From NCBI RefSeq assembly GCF_008000895.1, contig NZ_CP042823.1, forward strand, positions 3,500,001 to 3,564,000: a DNA stretch of 64,000 nucleotides, read 5' to 3'. This document shows positions 20,229 through 30,464 of this stretch, one piece after another (position 1 is the stretch's first letter; the number at the start of each line of letters is the position of its first letter). The notes beneath the pieces were generated by a model. It was given only the letters and a program-made list of their open reading frames with translations. It searched no databases and had not been told where the DNA came from. Both the position numbers and the translations under genes were made by a program. The stretch is from Methylobacterium sp. WL1. GTDB taxonomy: Bacteria > Pseudomonadota > Alphaproteobacteria > Rhizobiales > Beijerinckiaceae.

Positions 20229-21907
20229 ACCGCATACTCCTCGGCCTCACGCTAGCCACGATCACGGCCTGCGCGGCCTATGCGGCCGGGCCCGACCTCG
20301 GCGCCGTCTCGCAATCGGCCACGAACTGGCCGGCCATCGGCATGTTCCTGTTCTTCGTCCTGCTGACGCTGGGCATCACCTACAAGGCCGCCAAGGGCAC
20401 CAAGTCGGCCGCCGACTTCTACGCCGCGGGCGGCGGCATCTCGGCCGGCACCAACGCCCTGGCGATCGCCGGCGACTACATGTCGGCCGCCTCGTTCCTG
20501 GGCATCTCGGGCCTGGTCTACACCTCGGGCTTCGACGGACTGATCTACTCCACCGGCTTCCTGGTCGGCTGGCCGATCGTGCTGTTCCTGATCGCCGAGC
20601 GCCTGCGTAACCTCGGCAAGTTCACCTTCGCCGACGTCGCGAGCTTCCGCCTGGACCAGACCGCGATCCGCATCATCTCGGCGGTGGGCACCCTGGTGGT
20701 GGTGGCCTTCTACCTGATCGCCCAGATGGTCGGCGCCGGGAAGCTGATCCAGCTGCTGTTCGGCCTGCCCTACCTCTACGCGGTGATCATCGTCGGCGTG
20801 CTGATGATCGTCTACGTCGCCTTCGGCGGCATGAAGGCCACCACCTGGGTCCAGGTGATCAAGGCCTGCCTGCTGCTCGGCGGCGCGACCTTCATGGCCG
20901 GCGCGGTGCTGCTGAAATACGGCTTCAACCCGGAGGCGCTGTTCGCCAGCTCGGTTCAGGTCCACCCGAAGGGCGACGCCATCATGGCGCCCGGCGGCCT
21001 GGTCTCGAACCCGATCGAGGCGATCTCGCTCGGCGTCGGGCTGATGTTCGGCACCGCCGGCCTGCCGCACATCCTGATGCGCTTCTTCACGGTCGCGGAC
21101 GCGCAGGCCGCACGCAAGTCGGTGTTCTACGCCACCGGCCTGATCGGCTACTTCTACATCCTGACGTTCATCATCGGCTTCGGCGGCATCGCCCTGCTGA
21201 TGTCGGACCCGAGCTACTTCAAGCTCGGCGCGGCGGGCACCTTCGACAAGCTGAAGGACATGATCGGCGGCACCAACATGGTCGCCGTCAACCTCGCCAA
21301 CGCGGTGGGCGGCCCGTACTTCCTGGGCTTCATCTCGGCGGTGGCCTTCGCGACCATCCTGGCGGTGGTGGCGGGCCTGACGCTGGCTGGCGCCTCCGCG
21401 GTCAGCCACGACCTCTACGCCCAGGTGATCGCCCGCGGGCGCACCACCGAGAAGCACGAGGTCAACCTGTCGAAGCTCTCGGCCGTGGTGATCGGGATCG
21501 TGGCGATCTATCTCGGCTACGTGTTCGAGAACCAGAACGTCGCCTTCATGGTCGGGCTGGCCTTCGCGGTGGCGGCGAGCTGCAACTTCCCGGTGCTCGC
21601 CATGTCGATCCTGTGGCGCGGCACGACCACCTGGGGGGCGCTCGCGGGTGGCCTCGTCGGGCTGATCTCGGCGGTCGGGATGGTCGTGCTGTCCAAGGCG
21701 GTCTGGGTGGTGACGTTCGGGAACGCCGCATCGATCTTCCCCTACGACAACCCGGCCTTGTTCTCGATGCCGCTGGCCTTCTTCACGATCTGGGCCGTGT
21801 CGAGCCTCGACCGGTCCCGCAAGGCCCAGCGCGAGCGCGCCGCCTTCGAGGCGCAGTTCGTGCGCTCCGAGACCGGCATCGGAGCGGTGGGCGCGCACGC
21901 TCACTGA
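20225..21907 (+). CDS. actP: Cation/acetate symporter
   Basis: 560 residues of the sodium:solute symporter (SSS) family. A signal-like N-terminus ([19 protein letters not shown]) is followed by about 13 hydrophobic segments. Family motifs include [21 protein letters not shown] and the [12 protein letters not shown] region. It brings acetate and related short acids across the inner membrane with a cation. The acs, DUF485, actP order is the classical acetate operon. It ends 26 bases before a terminator-like hairpin. Confidence 0.97.
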   Translation: MNRILLGLTLATITACAAYAAGPDLGAVSQSATNWPAIGMFLFFVLLTLGITYKAAKGTKSAADFYAAGGGISAGTNALAIAGDYMSAASFLGISGLVYTSGFDGLIYSTGFLVGWPIVLFLIAERLRNLGKFTFADVASFRLDQTAIRIISAVGTLVVVAFYLIAQMVGAGKLIQLLFGLPYLYAVIIVGVLMIVYVAFGGMKATTWVQVIKACLLLGGATFMAGAVLLKYGFNPEALFASSVQVHPKGDAIMAPGGLVSNPIEAISLGVGLMFGTAGLPHILMRFFTVADAQAARKSVFYATGLIGYFYILTFIIGFGGIALLMSDPSYFKLGAAGTFDKLKDMIGGTNMVAVNLANAVGGPYFLGFISAVAFATILAVVAGLTLAGASAVSHDLYAQVIARGRTTEKHEVNLSKLSAVVIGIVAIYLGYVFENQNVAFMVGLAFAVAASCNFPVLAMSILWRGTTTWGALAGGLVGLISAVGMVVLSKAVWVVTFGNAASIFPYDNPALFSMPLAFFTIWAVSSLDRSRKAQRERAAFEAQFVRSETGIGAVGAHAH

Positions 21908-21932
21908 GCCGAGCCGACGCAGACGGATCGGA

Positions 21933-21964
21933 GGGCGCGGCGCGAGCCGCGCCCTTCGTCGTTC
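21933..21964 (+). terminator. Terminator-like hairpin after the acs-actP operon
   Basis: GGGCGCGGC (21933-21941) and GCCGCGCCC (21946-21954) form a perfect nine-base stem with loop GCGA, followed by TTCGTCGTTC. The T run is interrupted, so efficiency is uncertain. Confidence 0.65.
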
Positions 21965-22168
21965 GAGCGCCCGGGCCGGCGCCGGAGCGGCGGATCGCAC
22001 CCACCGCAAGCCGCCATGTTGATGACCGGCCCCACCGCCAGATTGCGGATTGACCAACAGGTTCCTTACAGTCACGCATACGTGATCTGCGCCCCGTGCA
22101 GGGCCCGCAGTCCGTAGATTCGCAGCCGACGCCATCGGCCGCACGTGTCGTCAGGGAGGAACCGGGTC

Positions 22169-23851
22169 ATGGCTGGGGCAACTGCGATCCCACGGGCGGG
22201 GGACGCCGCGAGGCCGATGAGTTCGGCCGAGAAGCGGGTGATCTTCGCCTCCTCACTCGGCACCGTGTTCGAGTGGTATGATTTCTATCTCTACGGGTCG
22301 CTCGCCGCGATCATCGGCGCCCAGTTCTTCTCGGCCTACCCGCCGGCGACCCGGGACATCTTCGCGCTGCTGGCCTTCGCGGCCGGCTTCATCGTCCGGC
22401 CGTTCGGCGCGCTGGTGTTCGGGCGGATCGGCGATCTCGTCGGGCGCAAATACACCTTCCTGATCACGATCCTGATCATGGGCCTGTCGACCTTCATCGT
22501 CGGCATCCTGCCCAACGCCGCCACCATCGGGATCGCGGCGCCGATCATCCTGATCGTCCTGCGGCTGGCCCAGGGCCTCGCGCTCGGCGGCGAGTATGGC
22601 GGCGCGGCGACCTACGTGGCCGAGCACGCCCCCAATGGCCGGCGCGGCTTCTACACGAGCTGGATCCAGACCACGGCGACGCTGGGCCTGTTCCTGTCGC
22701 TGCTGGTGATCCTGGCGACCCGGAGCCTCACCGGCGAGGCGGCCTTTGCCGAGTGGGGCTGGCGCATCCCGTTCCTGGTCTCGGTCCTGCTGCTCGGCAT
22801 CTCGGTCTGGATCCGGCTGCAGCTGTCCGAATCGCCGGCCTTCCAGAAGATGAAGGAGGACGGGAAGACCTCGAAGGCGCCGCTCACCGAGGCGTTCGGC
22901 CAGTGGAAGAACGCCAAGTTCGCGATCATCGCCCTGTTCGGCCTCGTCGCCGGCCAGGGGGTGGTCTGGTACACGGGCCAGTTCTACGCGCTGTTCTTCC
23001 TGCAATCGATCCTGAAGGTCGACGGCTACACGGCGAACCTGCTGATCGCGTGGTCGCTGCTGCTCGGCACCGGCTTCTTCGTGGTGTTCGGCTGGCTGTC
23101 GGACAAGATCGGCCGCAAGGTGATCATCCTGGCGGGCTGCGCGATCGCGGCGGCGACGTTCTTCCCGATCTTCAAGGGCATCACCGCCACCGCCAACCCG
23201 AAGCTCGAAGCCGCGATCGAGAACGTGAAGGTCACCGTCTCGGCCGACCCGGCCGCCTGCGGGACCTTGTTCAATCCGGTCGGCACCCGGGTGTTCACGG
23301 CGCCCTGTGACCTCGCCCGGGACTTCCTGTCGAAGGCCTCGGTGAAATACGCCACCGCGCCCGGCGCCCCCGGCCAGCCCGCGACGATTCGGGTGAACGA
23401 CACCGAGATCGCCTATCCGCAGGGCGGCGCGCCGGAGGCCAACAAGGCCGTGACCGCTGCGCTCCAGGCGGCCGGCTACCCGAAGGCCGGCGACGCCGAC
23501 ATCGTCAAGATGGCGAACCCGTTCGACATCTTCCGGCCCCAGGTGGCGCAGGTGATCGGCCTGCTGTTCATCCTCGTGGTGTTCGTGACGATGGTCTACG
23601 GCCCGATCGCCGCCATGCTGGTGGAGCTGTTCCCGACCCGGATCCGCTACACCTCGATGTCCCTGCCCTACCATATCGGCAACGGCTGGTTCGGCGGCCT
23701 GCTGCCGGCCACCGCCTTCGCCATGGTGGCCCAGACCGGGGACATCTATTACGGCCTCTGGTACCCGATCGTCATCGCGGTCGCGACGGTCGTCATCGGG
23801 CTGATCTTCGTGCCCGAGACCAAGGATCGCGACATCTTCGCCGATACCTGA
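22169..23851 (+). CDS. MHS-family MFS transporter (metabolite:H+ symporter type)
   Basis: 560 residues from the ATG at 22169, with GGGAGGA eight bases before. Twelve membrane segments with MHS features: SSLGTVFEWYDFYLYGSLAA at the start, GRIGDLVGRKYTF loop, RLAQGLALGGEYGGAATYVAEHAP, and the ELFPTRIRYTSMSLPYHIGNGWFGG motif near the end. An insert of about 130 residues between segments 8 and 9 (around residues 345-465, with several Cys and Asn/Pro) is larger than in KgtP or ShiA and probably lies in the periplasm. The substrate is likely a carboxylate. The position next to actP fits organic-acid uptake. Confidence 0.9.
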   Translation: MAGATAIPRAGDAARPMSSAEKRVIFASSLGTVFEWYDFYLYGSLAAIIGAQFFSAYPPATRDIFALLAFAAGFIVRPFGALVFGRIGDLVGRKYTFLITILIMGLSTFIVGILPNAATIGIAAPIILIVLRLAQGLALGGEYGGAATYVAEHAPNGRRGFYTSWIQTTATLGLFLSLLVILATRSLTGEAAFAEWGWRIPFLVSVLLLGISVWIRLQLSESPAFQKMKEDGKTSKAPLTEAFGQWKNAKFAIIALFGLVAGQGVVWYTGQFYALFFLQSILKVDGYTANLLIAWSLLLGTGFFVVFGWLSDKIGRKVIILAGCAIAAATFFPIFKGITATANPKLEAAIENVKVTVSADPAACGTLFNPVGTRVFTAPCDLARDFLSKASVKYATAPGAPGQPATIRVNDTEIAYPQGGAPEANKAVTAALQAAGYPKAGDADIVKMANPFDIFRPQVAQVIGLLFILVVFVTMVYGPIAAMLVELFPTRIRYTSMSLPYHIGNGWFGGLLPATAFAMVAQTGDIYYGLWYPIVIAVATVVIGLIFVPETKDRDIFADT

Positions 23852-23880
23852 TCCGACCCACGACCCTCCTCAGGTGACGA

Positions 23881-23912
23881 CACCCGGGCCGCCGACGCGG
23901 TCCGGGTGTTTT
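23881..23912 (+). terminator. Rho-independent terminator of the MHS transporter gene
   Basis: CACCCGG-GCCGC pairs with GCGG-TCCGGGTG around a short CGAC loop (23881-23908), followed by TTTT and CGTTT. It lies 30 bases after the stop codon. Confidence 0.85.
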
Positions 23913-24270
23913 CGTTTCCAGGGTCGCGGTGGGACCTGCGCGGGCGGGCTCGGGGGCTGCTGCCTCCGGTGCGCTTCGTCACGCATCCGCTCCGACAACT
24001 TCGGTACTGGCTGATCGGCAGCCTATTGAGGATCCCGCCTCATGAAGAAGGGACGGGCAGCCTCAAGATTGGCATTGCCGCGAATTCGGCCACGAAAAGG
24101 CTATTATTATTTTGCACCCAATGGTACGGGCAGCTCCGAAGTCGGCCGACACAAACACACAGGTTGTATGCTGACAACCGCTTGTTGCCGATCAAGAATC
24201 AGTCTTGGTGGAACCAAAAGCGGTTCTCTTCCGTCTTCGATACGCTTTGAGACACAAGAGGGAACGGATC

Positions 24271-24411
24271 GTGGACGAGGCTGTGACGCACTTACATCGC
24301 AGGGCCGGACGCAGGCCGCCGCTCGTCGCAGTTATCGGTGCCAACACAACCATGATTGCCGTCTGGGCGCTTATCTACAACCTCGCCGGCGGTCCGGTCT
24401 GGCTATGGTAG
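24271..24411 (+). CDS. Possible 46-residue single-span membrane peptide
   Basis: A GTG at 24271 follows AGAGGGAA with six-base spacing. The peptide has a basic N-terminus (VDEAVTHLHRRAGRRPP) and one hydrophobic span (LVAVIGANTTMIAVWALIYNL). A TTG at 24205 would add 22 residues. It lies in an AT-richer patch with no known homologue in my knowledge. Its last nine bases overlap the end of the opposing gene. Coding status is uncertain. Confidence 0.35.
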   Translation: MDEAVTHLHRRAGRRPPLVAVIGANTTMIAVWALIYNLAGGPVWLW

Positions 24412-24657
24412 CGGCGATTGGCGATTGCGTTTACCATCGAAATACCCGCTGCAATAGGCGCCGAACAGGTATCCGGACTGGTGCGCGGTGAGATAGCCGA
24501 GGATGATCAGCACGTGGAGCAGGTCGAGACCGGGGCCGAACGCGAACAGAAGCACGGCGCCGACCAGGATCAGAAACGACGTCGCGATCATGACCAGCAT
24601 GGTATAAGCCCAGCCGATCAGCAATCCGATCACGAACAGAACTGCAGCGAGTAACAT
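24403..24657 (-). CDS. Small three-span membrane protein, 84 residues
   Basis: The ATG at 24657 gives three hydrophobic segments: MLLAAVLFVIGLLIGWAY, MLVMIATSFLILVGAVLLFAF and LHVLIILGYLTAHQSGYLFGAY, then a short basic tail. The hydrophobic pattern and good spacing make it a credible gene. An upstream extension to 24837 is open and includes another possible span (SSWIACAVPVALGFGAP). I recognise no named family; similar short proteins occur in rhizobia. The surrounding 24.0-24.9 kb has clearly lower GC than the rest, which suggests acquisition from elsewhere. Confidence 0.55.
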   Translation of the reverse strand: MLLAAVLFVIGLLIGWAYTMLVMIATSFLILVGAVLLFAFGPGLDLLHVLIILGYLTAHQSGYLFGAYCSGYFDGKRNRQSPLP

Positions 24658-25121
24658 CGCGTCACCTGGCCCAAGGTTGTTCAGCGCACGACACTGAAAC
24701 AACATCCCCGAAATGGGGGCTCCGAAGCCCAATGCCACGGGCACCGCACACGCGATCCATGAAGAGAGCGCGTAGTCCGACGACAAAGTTCCGTCGAGCG
24801 GCAAATTTTTCATGACGCCCGGGCGCCAAAATATCAAGCCCCGGACAGATCCGACGCAAATCGTGTCAAATGCCGCGTATTCGGCTATCTATTATTCTGT
24901 TCTGTAAAATCGATTCTGCTAGACCGGCTTGTCGCTGGTCGAGGCTGCGCCAATAGATCGGTCAGCAAGCTACCGGCGGGCGCATCCGCCGCGTCTCAAG
25001 CCTTCGCAGCGGCGCACGTTTCTCCGCAAAGCGTTAACGCCGGACCGCCCCCGGAGCGGCGGCGGCGAACCTCCGCTCCGTCGTTTGCGCGAACGTCGCG
25101 ATCTCTGCCGGATCGGGGCCG

Positions 25122-26720
25122 TCAGTGACGGAAGTGACGGTGGCCGGTGAACACCATGGCCAAGCCCGCCTCGTCGGCGGCCGCGATCACCTCGGCGTCG
25201 CGCATGGAGCCGCCCGGCTGGATCACCGCCGTCGCCCCCGCCTCGGCCGCGGCCAGCAGGCCGTCGGCGAACGGGAAAAAGGCGTCCGAGGCCACGACGG
25301 ATCCCACCGCCAGGCTGTCGGCGAGCCCCAGGCGCTTGGCACCCTCGGCGGCCTTCCAGGCGGCGATGCGCGAGGAATCGACCCGGGACATCTGGCCCGC
25401 CCCGATTCCTACCGTAGCGCCGCCCTTGGCGTACACGATGGCGTTCGACTTCACGTGCTTGGCGACCCGGTAGGCGAAGCGGAGGTCGGCCAATTCGGCC
25501 TCGCTCGGCGCGCGCTTGGTCACGACCGTGAGCGGCATGTCGTCGACCACGACTGCGTCCCGGCCTTGGACCAGCAGCCCGCCGGACAAGGTGCGCACGG
25601 TCTCGCCCGGTGCCCGCGGGTCGGGCAGGCTGCCGGCCAGCAGGAGGCGCAGGTTCTTCTTGGCAGCCACGATCGCGGCGGCCTCCGGGGTCGCGTCCGG
25701 GGCGATGATCACCTCGGTGAAGATCTCGACGATCCGGCGGGCGGCCTCCGCGTCGAGCGTCCGGTTCAGCGCGACGATGCCGCCGAAGGCCGAGGTCGGG
25801 TCGCAGCTCAGCGCCCGCTCGTAGGCTTCGAGCAGGCTCGCCCCCTCGGAGACGCCGCAGGGATTGGCGTGCTTGATGATCGCCACCGCGGCGGCGCGGG
25901 CCGGATCGAACTCGGCGACGCACTCGTAGGCGGCATCGGTGTCGTTGAAGTTGTTGTAGGACAGCTCCTTGCCCTGCAGCTGGCGCGCGGTCGCGACGCC
26001 GGCCCGGACCTTCCCGGGCGCCCGGTAGAAGGCGGCCGACTGGTGCGGGTTCTCGCCGTAGCGCAGGCCCTGCGCCAGCGCGCCCCCGAAGGCGCGGAAC
26101 TGGCCGGGCGTCTCGGTGCCGAACTGGACCGCCATCCAGTTGGCGATGGCGGCGTCGTAGGCGGCGGTGCGGGCGAAGGCCTTCTGGGCCAGATGCCGGC
26201 GCAGTTCGGACCCGATGGCGCCGCCGGTCTGCTCCAGCGCCGCCAGCACCGCGGGGTAATCCGAGACGTCGGTGACGACCGCGACGTCGGCGTGGTTCTT
26301 GGCGGCCGCGCGAATCATCGCCGGGCCGCCGACGTCGATGTTCTCGATGCAGTCGGCCTCCGGCTTGTCGGCCGCGATAGTCGCCTCGAACGGGTAGAGG
26401 TTCACCACCAGCAGGTCGATGGCCCCGATGCCGTGGGCGGCGAGCGCGGCCTGGTGCTCGGGATTGTCGCGGATGGCGAGCAGGCCGCCATGCACCGCCG
26501 GGTGCAGGGTCTTCACCCGCCCGTCCATCATCTCGGGGAAGCCGGTCAGGTCGGCGACCTCGGTGACCGGCAGGCCGGCCTCCTGAAGGGCGCGATGGGT
26601 GCCGCCGGTCGAGACCAGCGCAATGCCGCGGGCATGCAGTGCCCGGGCGAAATCGACGAGGCCGGCCTTGTCCGAGACCGAGAGGAGCGCGCGGGAGACC
26701 CGCACCTGATCGTGCGCCAT
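25122..26720 (-). CDS. purH: Bifunctional AICAR formyltransferase / IMP cyclohydrolase
   Basis: 532 residues. It catalyses the last two steps of purine synthesis, formylation of AICAR with 10-formyl-THF and ring closure to IMP. The N-terminal MGS-like cyclohydrolase domain shows [16 protein letters not shown] and [15 protein letters not shown]. The C-terminal transformylase carries KHANPCG and the [11 protein letters not shown] and [10 protein letters not shown] motifs. The start is the ATG at 26720; a much longer upstream open frame overlaps the heparinase gene out of frame and is not coding. It follows the heparinase-like gene by 71 bases on the same strand. Confidence 0.98.
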   Translation of the reverse strand: MAHDQVRVSRALLSVSDKAGLVDFARALHARGIALVSTGGTHRALQEAGLPVTEVADLTGFPEMMDGRVKTLHPAVHGGLLAIRDNPEHQAALAAHGIGAIDLLVVNLYPFEATIAADKPEADCIENIDVGGPAMIRAAAKNHADVAVVTDVSDYPAVLAALEQTGGAIGSELRRHLAQKAFARTAAYDAAIANWMAVQFGTETPGQFRAFGGALAQGLRYGENPHQSAAFYRAPGKVRAGVATARQLQGKELSYNNFNDTDAAYECVAEFDPARAAAVAIIKHANPCGVSEGASLLEAYERALSCDPTSAFGGIVALNRTLDAEAARRIVEIFTEVIIAPDATPEAAAIVAAKKNLRLLLAGSLPDPRAPGETVRTLSGGLLVQGRDAVVVDDMPLTVVTKRAPSEAELADLRFAYRVAKHVKSNAIVYAKGGATVGIGAGQMSRVDSSRIAAWKAAEGAKRLGLADSLAVGSVVASDAFFPFADGLLAAAEAGATAVIQPGGSMRDAEVIAAADEAGLAMVFTGHRHFRH

Positions 26721-26791
26721 AGCTGCTTGCCGAACCTTGTGATTTCGGCGCGCGGTAGCATGGAACCGGTGCGGGGGGCCAGCCGCCAGAG

Positions 26792-28528
26792 TCAGGGCGC
26801 GATGGCGCCCCGCATCGGCGCCGAAGCCAGGCGCTCGAAGCTCCAGCGCACCTCGACGTCGTCGGAGACGCGCAGATACAGAACGATCTGGTCGGTACGG
26901 CGCGGCCCGGTCAGGCCGGAAAAGTACACGCTCTCCTCGATCGCGATCTCCGCGGCCGACGCCCGGAACACCCAGACCTCGCCCAGCGCGGAGGCCAGTT
27001 CGAGCCCATCCGGCACCCCGCGCACGGCGATGCCGGGATGCAGGTGGAAGCGGATCGCCACGTCGTGGCCGCGCACCCGGGCCTTGCCCTGGCGCAGGAA
27101 CGCGTCCCGGCCTTCGAGCCGGGTATTCGTGGGGAACAGCTGCCAGCGCCGCTCGTGCACGATGCCGAAATCCGGGGCGTAGCCGTCGTGCCGGGCGGCG
27201 AGCATCACGCTGTCGGCCTCCTCGACCCGCTCGGACGCGACGGCGGCGGGACCGCGCAGGACCACGGCGCCGCGCCGGCGAATCAGCCACGCGGCCGCCA
27301 GGCGCTCGCCCCACCACCCGGTCGCGGTGAGGAATCGGCACGAGGACGCGTCGGCGACGCTGGCGGTGGAATGGGCCGGCGTGGAGCGGGCCAGCAGGCG
27401 CAGGTCCGGCCCGCTGGCGGGCAGGCCGCAATTGACCACGATGCGCTGCGGCCCGCTCGACATCTCGAAGGCGAGGCAGCCCGCTCCGGCGTTGAGCGAG
27501 TAGGGCAGCGGCGGGCTCTTGCCGACATCGGCGACCACGATGACCCGGCCGCCCTCCAGGCGCTCGTAGCCGGAATTCGGCGCGTGCATCATCGGCCGGG
27601 CGAGCGCGCCGTCGTAGACCAGGAGCGTCGCGAGATGGTCGGCATCGGTGGCGCCCATGCCGTTGAAGTGGCTGAGCGAGGCGTCCGGGTGGCGCAGGAG
27701 CCGCAGCAGCGGCAGCATCCGGTCCACCGCCCGCAGCAGCGCGGCCGGCGGCTCGACGCTGCGGCTGAGATAGCTCTGGCGCAGGGGCAGAAGATCGAGG
27801 AGCAGCTCCATGGCGTAGCGCGGGTCGCGGGAGCGGTGGCCGCCGTCGGTCAGGATCTGCCGGTCGAGCTCCCGCGACAGGATGCGGGTCGCCCGGCGCA
27901 GGATCGGCTGGATGCCGTCGCAGCACAGGCCGGCGTAGCAGAGCGCCACGGCGGCGCTCAGGCGCCATTGCGGCGGCACGCCCCGCCGCAGGTCGCGCTC
28001 GAGCTGTTGGGCGTTGCGCGCGATGGCCTTGAGGAAGTTCTGGTAGAAGGTGTGGTCGGCGCCCTCGAGAACGAGGGGCGACTGGCACAGGAACGAGATC
28101 AGCCGCCGCGCCGCCACCGGGGTGTGGCGGGCCAACGCGGCATCGCCCCGGCCGGCGATGAAATCGGCCACGAAGGCGCGGGCATTGGCCCGGGCGAGCG
28201 CGGTGTCGGCCGCCCGGAGGTGGCGCAGCCAGCCGAAGCCGTAGAGCTCATCGGCCCATTCCGGCGAAGGCGCCGCGTAGTCGAAGGGCGAGCCGCCGCT
28301 CGCCGCCAGCGAGCGTCCGGCGAAGACGAACAGGCCGGAATAGATGTCGTCCGCGAAGGTCGCGTCGGAGGTGCGCAGGTCCTGCGGGGCGATCACCAGC
28401 CCGGTTACGCGCATCCGCGTCAGGATGTCGGGCGAGGCGGTCAGGCTGGCGCCGACGGCACGGAGGGTCCGCGCGGCCTCGCGCCCCACGAGCCGATAAA
28501 AGCGCCAGCGGTCAGGCCCCCAAGCCAC
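26792..28528 (-). CDS. Heparinase II/III-like family protein
   Basis: 578 residues from a GTG at 28528. The N-terminal helical part ([11 protein letters not shown], then [21 protein letters not shown]) and the C-terminal beta-rich domain ([35 protein letters not shown]) match the heparinase II/III family found in alphaproteobacteria upstream of purH. No signal peptide is apparent. The family includes polysaccharide lyases, but the substrate of this branch is not known to me, so a role in degrading or trimming a cell-surface glycan is inference. It is likely co-transcribed with purH. Confidence 0.85.
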   Translation of the reverse strand: MAWGPDRWRFYRLVGREAARTLRAVGASLTASPDILTRMRVTGLVIAPQDLRTSDATFADDIYSGLFVFAGRSLAASGGSPFDYAAPSPEWADELYGFGWLRHLRAADTALARANARAFVADFIAGRGDAALARHTPVAARRLISFLCQSPLVLEGADHTFYQNFLKAIARNAQQLERDLRRGVPPQWRLSAAVALCYAGLCCDGIQPILRRATRILSRELDRQILTDGGHRSRDPRYAMELLLDLLPLRQSYLSRSVEPPAALLRAVDRMLPLLRLLRHPDASLSHFNGMGATDADHLATLLVYDGALARPMMHAPNSGYERLEGGRVIVVADVGKSPPLPYSLNAGAGCLAFEMSSGPQRIVVNCGLPASGPDLRLLARSTPAHSTASVADASSCRFLTATGWWGERLAAAWLIRRRGAVVLRGPAAVASERVEEADSVMLAARHDGYAPDFGIVHERRWQLFPTNTRLEGRDAFLRQGKARVRGHDVAIRFHLHPGIAVRGVPDGLELASALGEVWVFRASAAEIAIEESVYFSGLTGPRRTDQIVLYLRVSDDVEVRWSFERLASAPMRGAIAP

Positions 28529-28742
28529 GCAATATCCCAGCCACGCGATCTCCGAGCCACGCGATCTCGCCAGGCCCCAAGGGCCCGAGCCCCCGGGTAC
28601 GAGGATCGGCTGGCACCCGTTTCGTTTCAGGGTAGAGGCGGCCTCTTAACCGGCGGTTTACGCTGTGTCATTCCCGGGGCGGGAAAGATTGCGGGCTTGC
28701 GCACGCCCCGGTTGAAGCACCGGGGCGGATCGGGGTGCGCAA

Positions 28743-28804
28743 GCCGCGGCTCGGGCGGCTCAGCCCGGGGCAAGAGCCGCGTCTCGGGCGGCTCAGCCCG
28801 GGGC
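28743..28804. repeat. 33-base tandem duplication at the end of the znuA-like gene
   Basis: Two copies of a 29-base unit (28743-28771 and 28776-28804) differ at one base and repeat at a 33-base period. The right copy contains the stop codon of the metal-binding protein gene (minus strand), so the left copy is a duplicate of its 3' end lying downstream. The rest of the gap 28529-28742 holds short GC-rich direct repeats (CGAGCCACGCGATCTC type) and no gene. Confidence 0.7.
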
Positions 28805-29731
28805 CAGGGCCGCGTCGAACGCCCGCAGGTTCGAGCGCATCATGTCCAGGTAGGTCGCCGCCGGCCCGTCCGAACCAGACAGGGCGTCCGAATAGACCTT
28901 GCCGCCGATCCGGGCGCCGCCCTCCCGCGCGATCAGCTCCATCTGGCGCGGATCGCTGATGTTCTCGAGGAACACCGCCGGCACCTTGTCCCGGCGGATC
29001 TGCCGGATGATCGTCGCGACGTCCCGGGGGCTCGCCTCGCTGTCGGTGGACACGCCCTGGGGCGCGATGAAGCGCAGCCCGTAGGCGTCGGCGAAGTAGC
29101 CGAACGCATCGTGGGTGGTGATGATCCGGCGGTTTGCCGGGGGGATCTTCTCCACGGCCTGTCGCACCGCCGTGTCGAGACGATCGAGCTCCGCCGTGTA
29201 GGCCTCAGCAGCCGACCGGTAGGCGTCGGCATGGGCCGGATCGACCTTCGCCAGGCCGTCGCGGATGTTGGCGACGTAGATCCGCACGTTGGCCACGCTC
29301 TGCCAGGCATGCGGATCGACCGCGTGGGCGCCGTGGTCGTGCCCGTCCTCCGCATGCGCGTGATCGTCTACGGCCGCGATGGTCTTCACCCCTGCGGAGA
29401 CGACGACGACCGGGGCGCGGGTGCCGGAGGCCCGGATCAGCCTGTCGAGCCAGCCCTCCAGACCGAGGCCGTTGACGAACACGATGTCGGCTCCTGCGAG
29501 CTTCTTGGCGTCGGCCGGAGACGGGCTGAAGCCGTGCGCGTCGGAATCCGGGCCGACCAGGGTGGTCACCGCCACGTGAGGCCCGCCGACCGCGCGCACG
29601 AGGTCGCCCAGGATCGAGAAGCTCGCCACCGCGCGGACCTTCTCGCCGTCCGGGGCCGCCCGGGCCGGGGTAGACACGCCGAGCCACAGGGCGAGGCCCG
29701 CGAGCCACGCCAACCGAACCGTCCCGCGCAC
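28793..29731 (-). CDS. Metal (zinc/manganese) ABC transporter substrate-binding protein, ZnuA-like
   Basis: 312 residues from the GTG at 29731, preceded by GGGAGGA six bases upstream. The signal peptide (WLAGLALWLGVSTPARA) leads into the cluster A-I binding-protein fold. Likely metal ligands are in SDAHGFSPSP, HAVDPHAWQSVANV, TTHDAFGYFADA and STDSEASP. A His/Asp-rich loop (DDHAHAEDGHDHGAHA) is typical of zinc-specific members. No permease or ATPase gene is adjacent, so the partners are encoded elsewhere. A perfect palindrome just upstream suggests control by a Fur-family metal regulator. Confidence 0.88.
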   Translation of the reverse strand: MRGTVRLAWLAGLALWLGVSTPARAAPDGEKVRAVASFSILGDLVRAVGGPHVAVTTLVGPDSDAHGFSPSPADAKKLAGADIVFVNGLGLEGWLDRLIRASGTRAPVVVVSAGVKTIAAVDDHAHAEDGHDHGAHAVDPHAWQSVANVRIYVANIRDGLAKVDPAHADAYRSAAEAYTAELDRLDTAVRQAVEKIPPANRRIITTHDAFGYFADAYGLRFIAPQGVSTDSEASPRDVATIIRQIRRDKVPAVFLENISDPRQMELIAREGGARIGGKVYSDALSGSDGPAATYLDMMRSNLRAFDAALAPG

Positions 29732-29771
29732 CTGTCGTCCTCCCAATCCACCGGAGCCAGCGAGCCTGTAG

Positions 29772-29786
29772 TGTAACAATGTTACA
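29772..29786. promoter_or_regulatory. Zur-like operator between the metal-binding protein and Spy-like genes
   Basis: TGTAACAATGTTACA is a perfect 7-1-7 inverted repeat in a divergent promoter region, 40 bases from the metal-binding protein start and about 95 from the Spy-like start. The AT-rich form and location suit a Fur-family regulator such as Zur or Mur; which one is inference. Confidence 0.65.
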
Positions 29787-29879
29787 TACACAAGCGGGAT
29801 ACACGGGGGCCCCCTGATGCGGATCGTGGGCCGCCGCCGGGTCATCGCCGCGGCAGCCGAGCGTAAGATGGAGCATGCT

Positions 29880-30401
29880 ATGTCTGGACGTTTGAGTGCC
29901 GCCCTTCTCGTCACCGGTGTTCTCGGCCTAGGCCTCGTCGGCGCCGCCGCAGCGCATGACCGCAGTGCCGACGGCGCGCGGGGCCACGGGCGTTGGAGCG
30001 CCCTGACCCCTGAGGATCGGGCCGCCTTCGCGGATGCCCGGATCGCCGGCCTGCATGCCGGGCTGAAGCTCAATCCCGACCAAGAGAAGCTGTGGCCGCC
30101 GGTGGAGGCCGCCCTGCGCGACATGGTGAAATTGCGCCAGGATCGGCGCGCGGCAATGCGCGATCGCCCGAAGATCGCCGACGACGCGCCGGCCGCCCTG
30201 CGGGCGATGGCAGACGCGACGACCGCCCGGGGCGAGGCCCTGCGCAAGCTCGCCGATGCCTCGCAGCCGCTCTACGCGAGCCTCGACGAAGGCCAGAAGC
30301 GGCGCGCGATGATCCTCGCCCGCCCGATGGGCGGCCATCGCCACGGCGGCTGGCATCACCACCGCGACGGCGAGCGCGGCCCTGGCGGCGACGACCGCTG
30401 A
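29880..30401 (+). CDS. Spy/CpxP-like periplasmic protein with LTxxQ-type repeats
   Basis: 173 residues from the ATG at 29880, with GGAG six bases upstream. The signal peptide (SAALLVTGVLGLGLVGAAAA) leads to a helical mature domain with LTPEDRAAFADARIAGL and LNPDQEKLWPPVEAAL, which match the LTxxQ-type helices of Spy/CpxP-type chaperones. The C-terminus is His/Gly-rich (HRHGGWHHHRDG) and could bind metal. It is divergent from the ZnuA-like gene across a shared palindrome, so metal-responsive expression is plausible. Confidence 0.75.
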   Translation: MSGRLSAALLVTGVLGLGLVGAAAAHDRSADGARGHGRWSALTPEDRAAFADARIAGLHAGLKLNPDQEKLWPPVEAALRDMVKLRQDRRAAMRDRPKIADDAPAALRAMADATTARGEALRKLADASQPLYASLDEGQKRRAMILARPMGGHRHGGWHHHRDGERGPGGDDR

Positions 30402-30464
30402 CGGCACGGCGCCCGATCAAAAACCTAAAAAAGCTAAAAATCCAGAAGAACCAAAAAACTTGAT

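Noticed and set aside
20252..22144. A 630-residue minus-strand frame opposite actP
   Set aside because: It lies antisense to an intact conserved symporter gene and has no domain or ribosome site; shadow coding.
24042..24491. A 149-residue plus-strand frame in the AT-richer patch
   Set aside because: It shows no domain, mixed composition and no good ribosome site; the smaller GTG-started membrane peptide is a better reading of this area.
27038..29776. A 912-residue open frame on plus across heparinase and ZnuA genes
   Set aside because: It is antisense to two well-recognised genes and its composition (His, Arg, Gly, Glu without domains) is that of GC-driven shadow coding.
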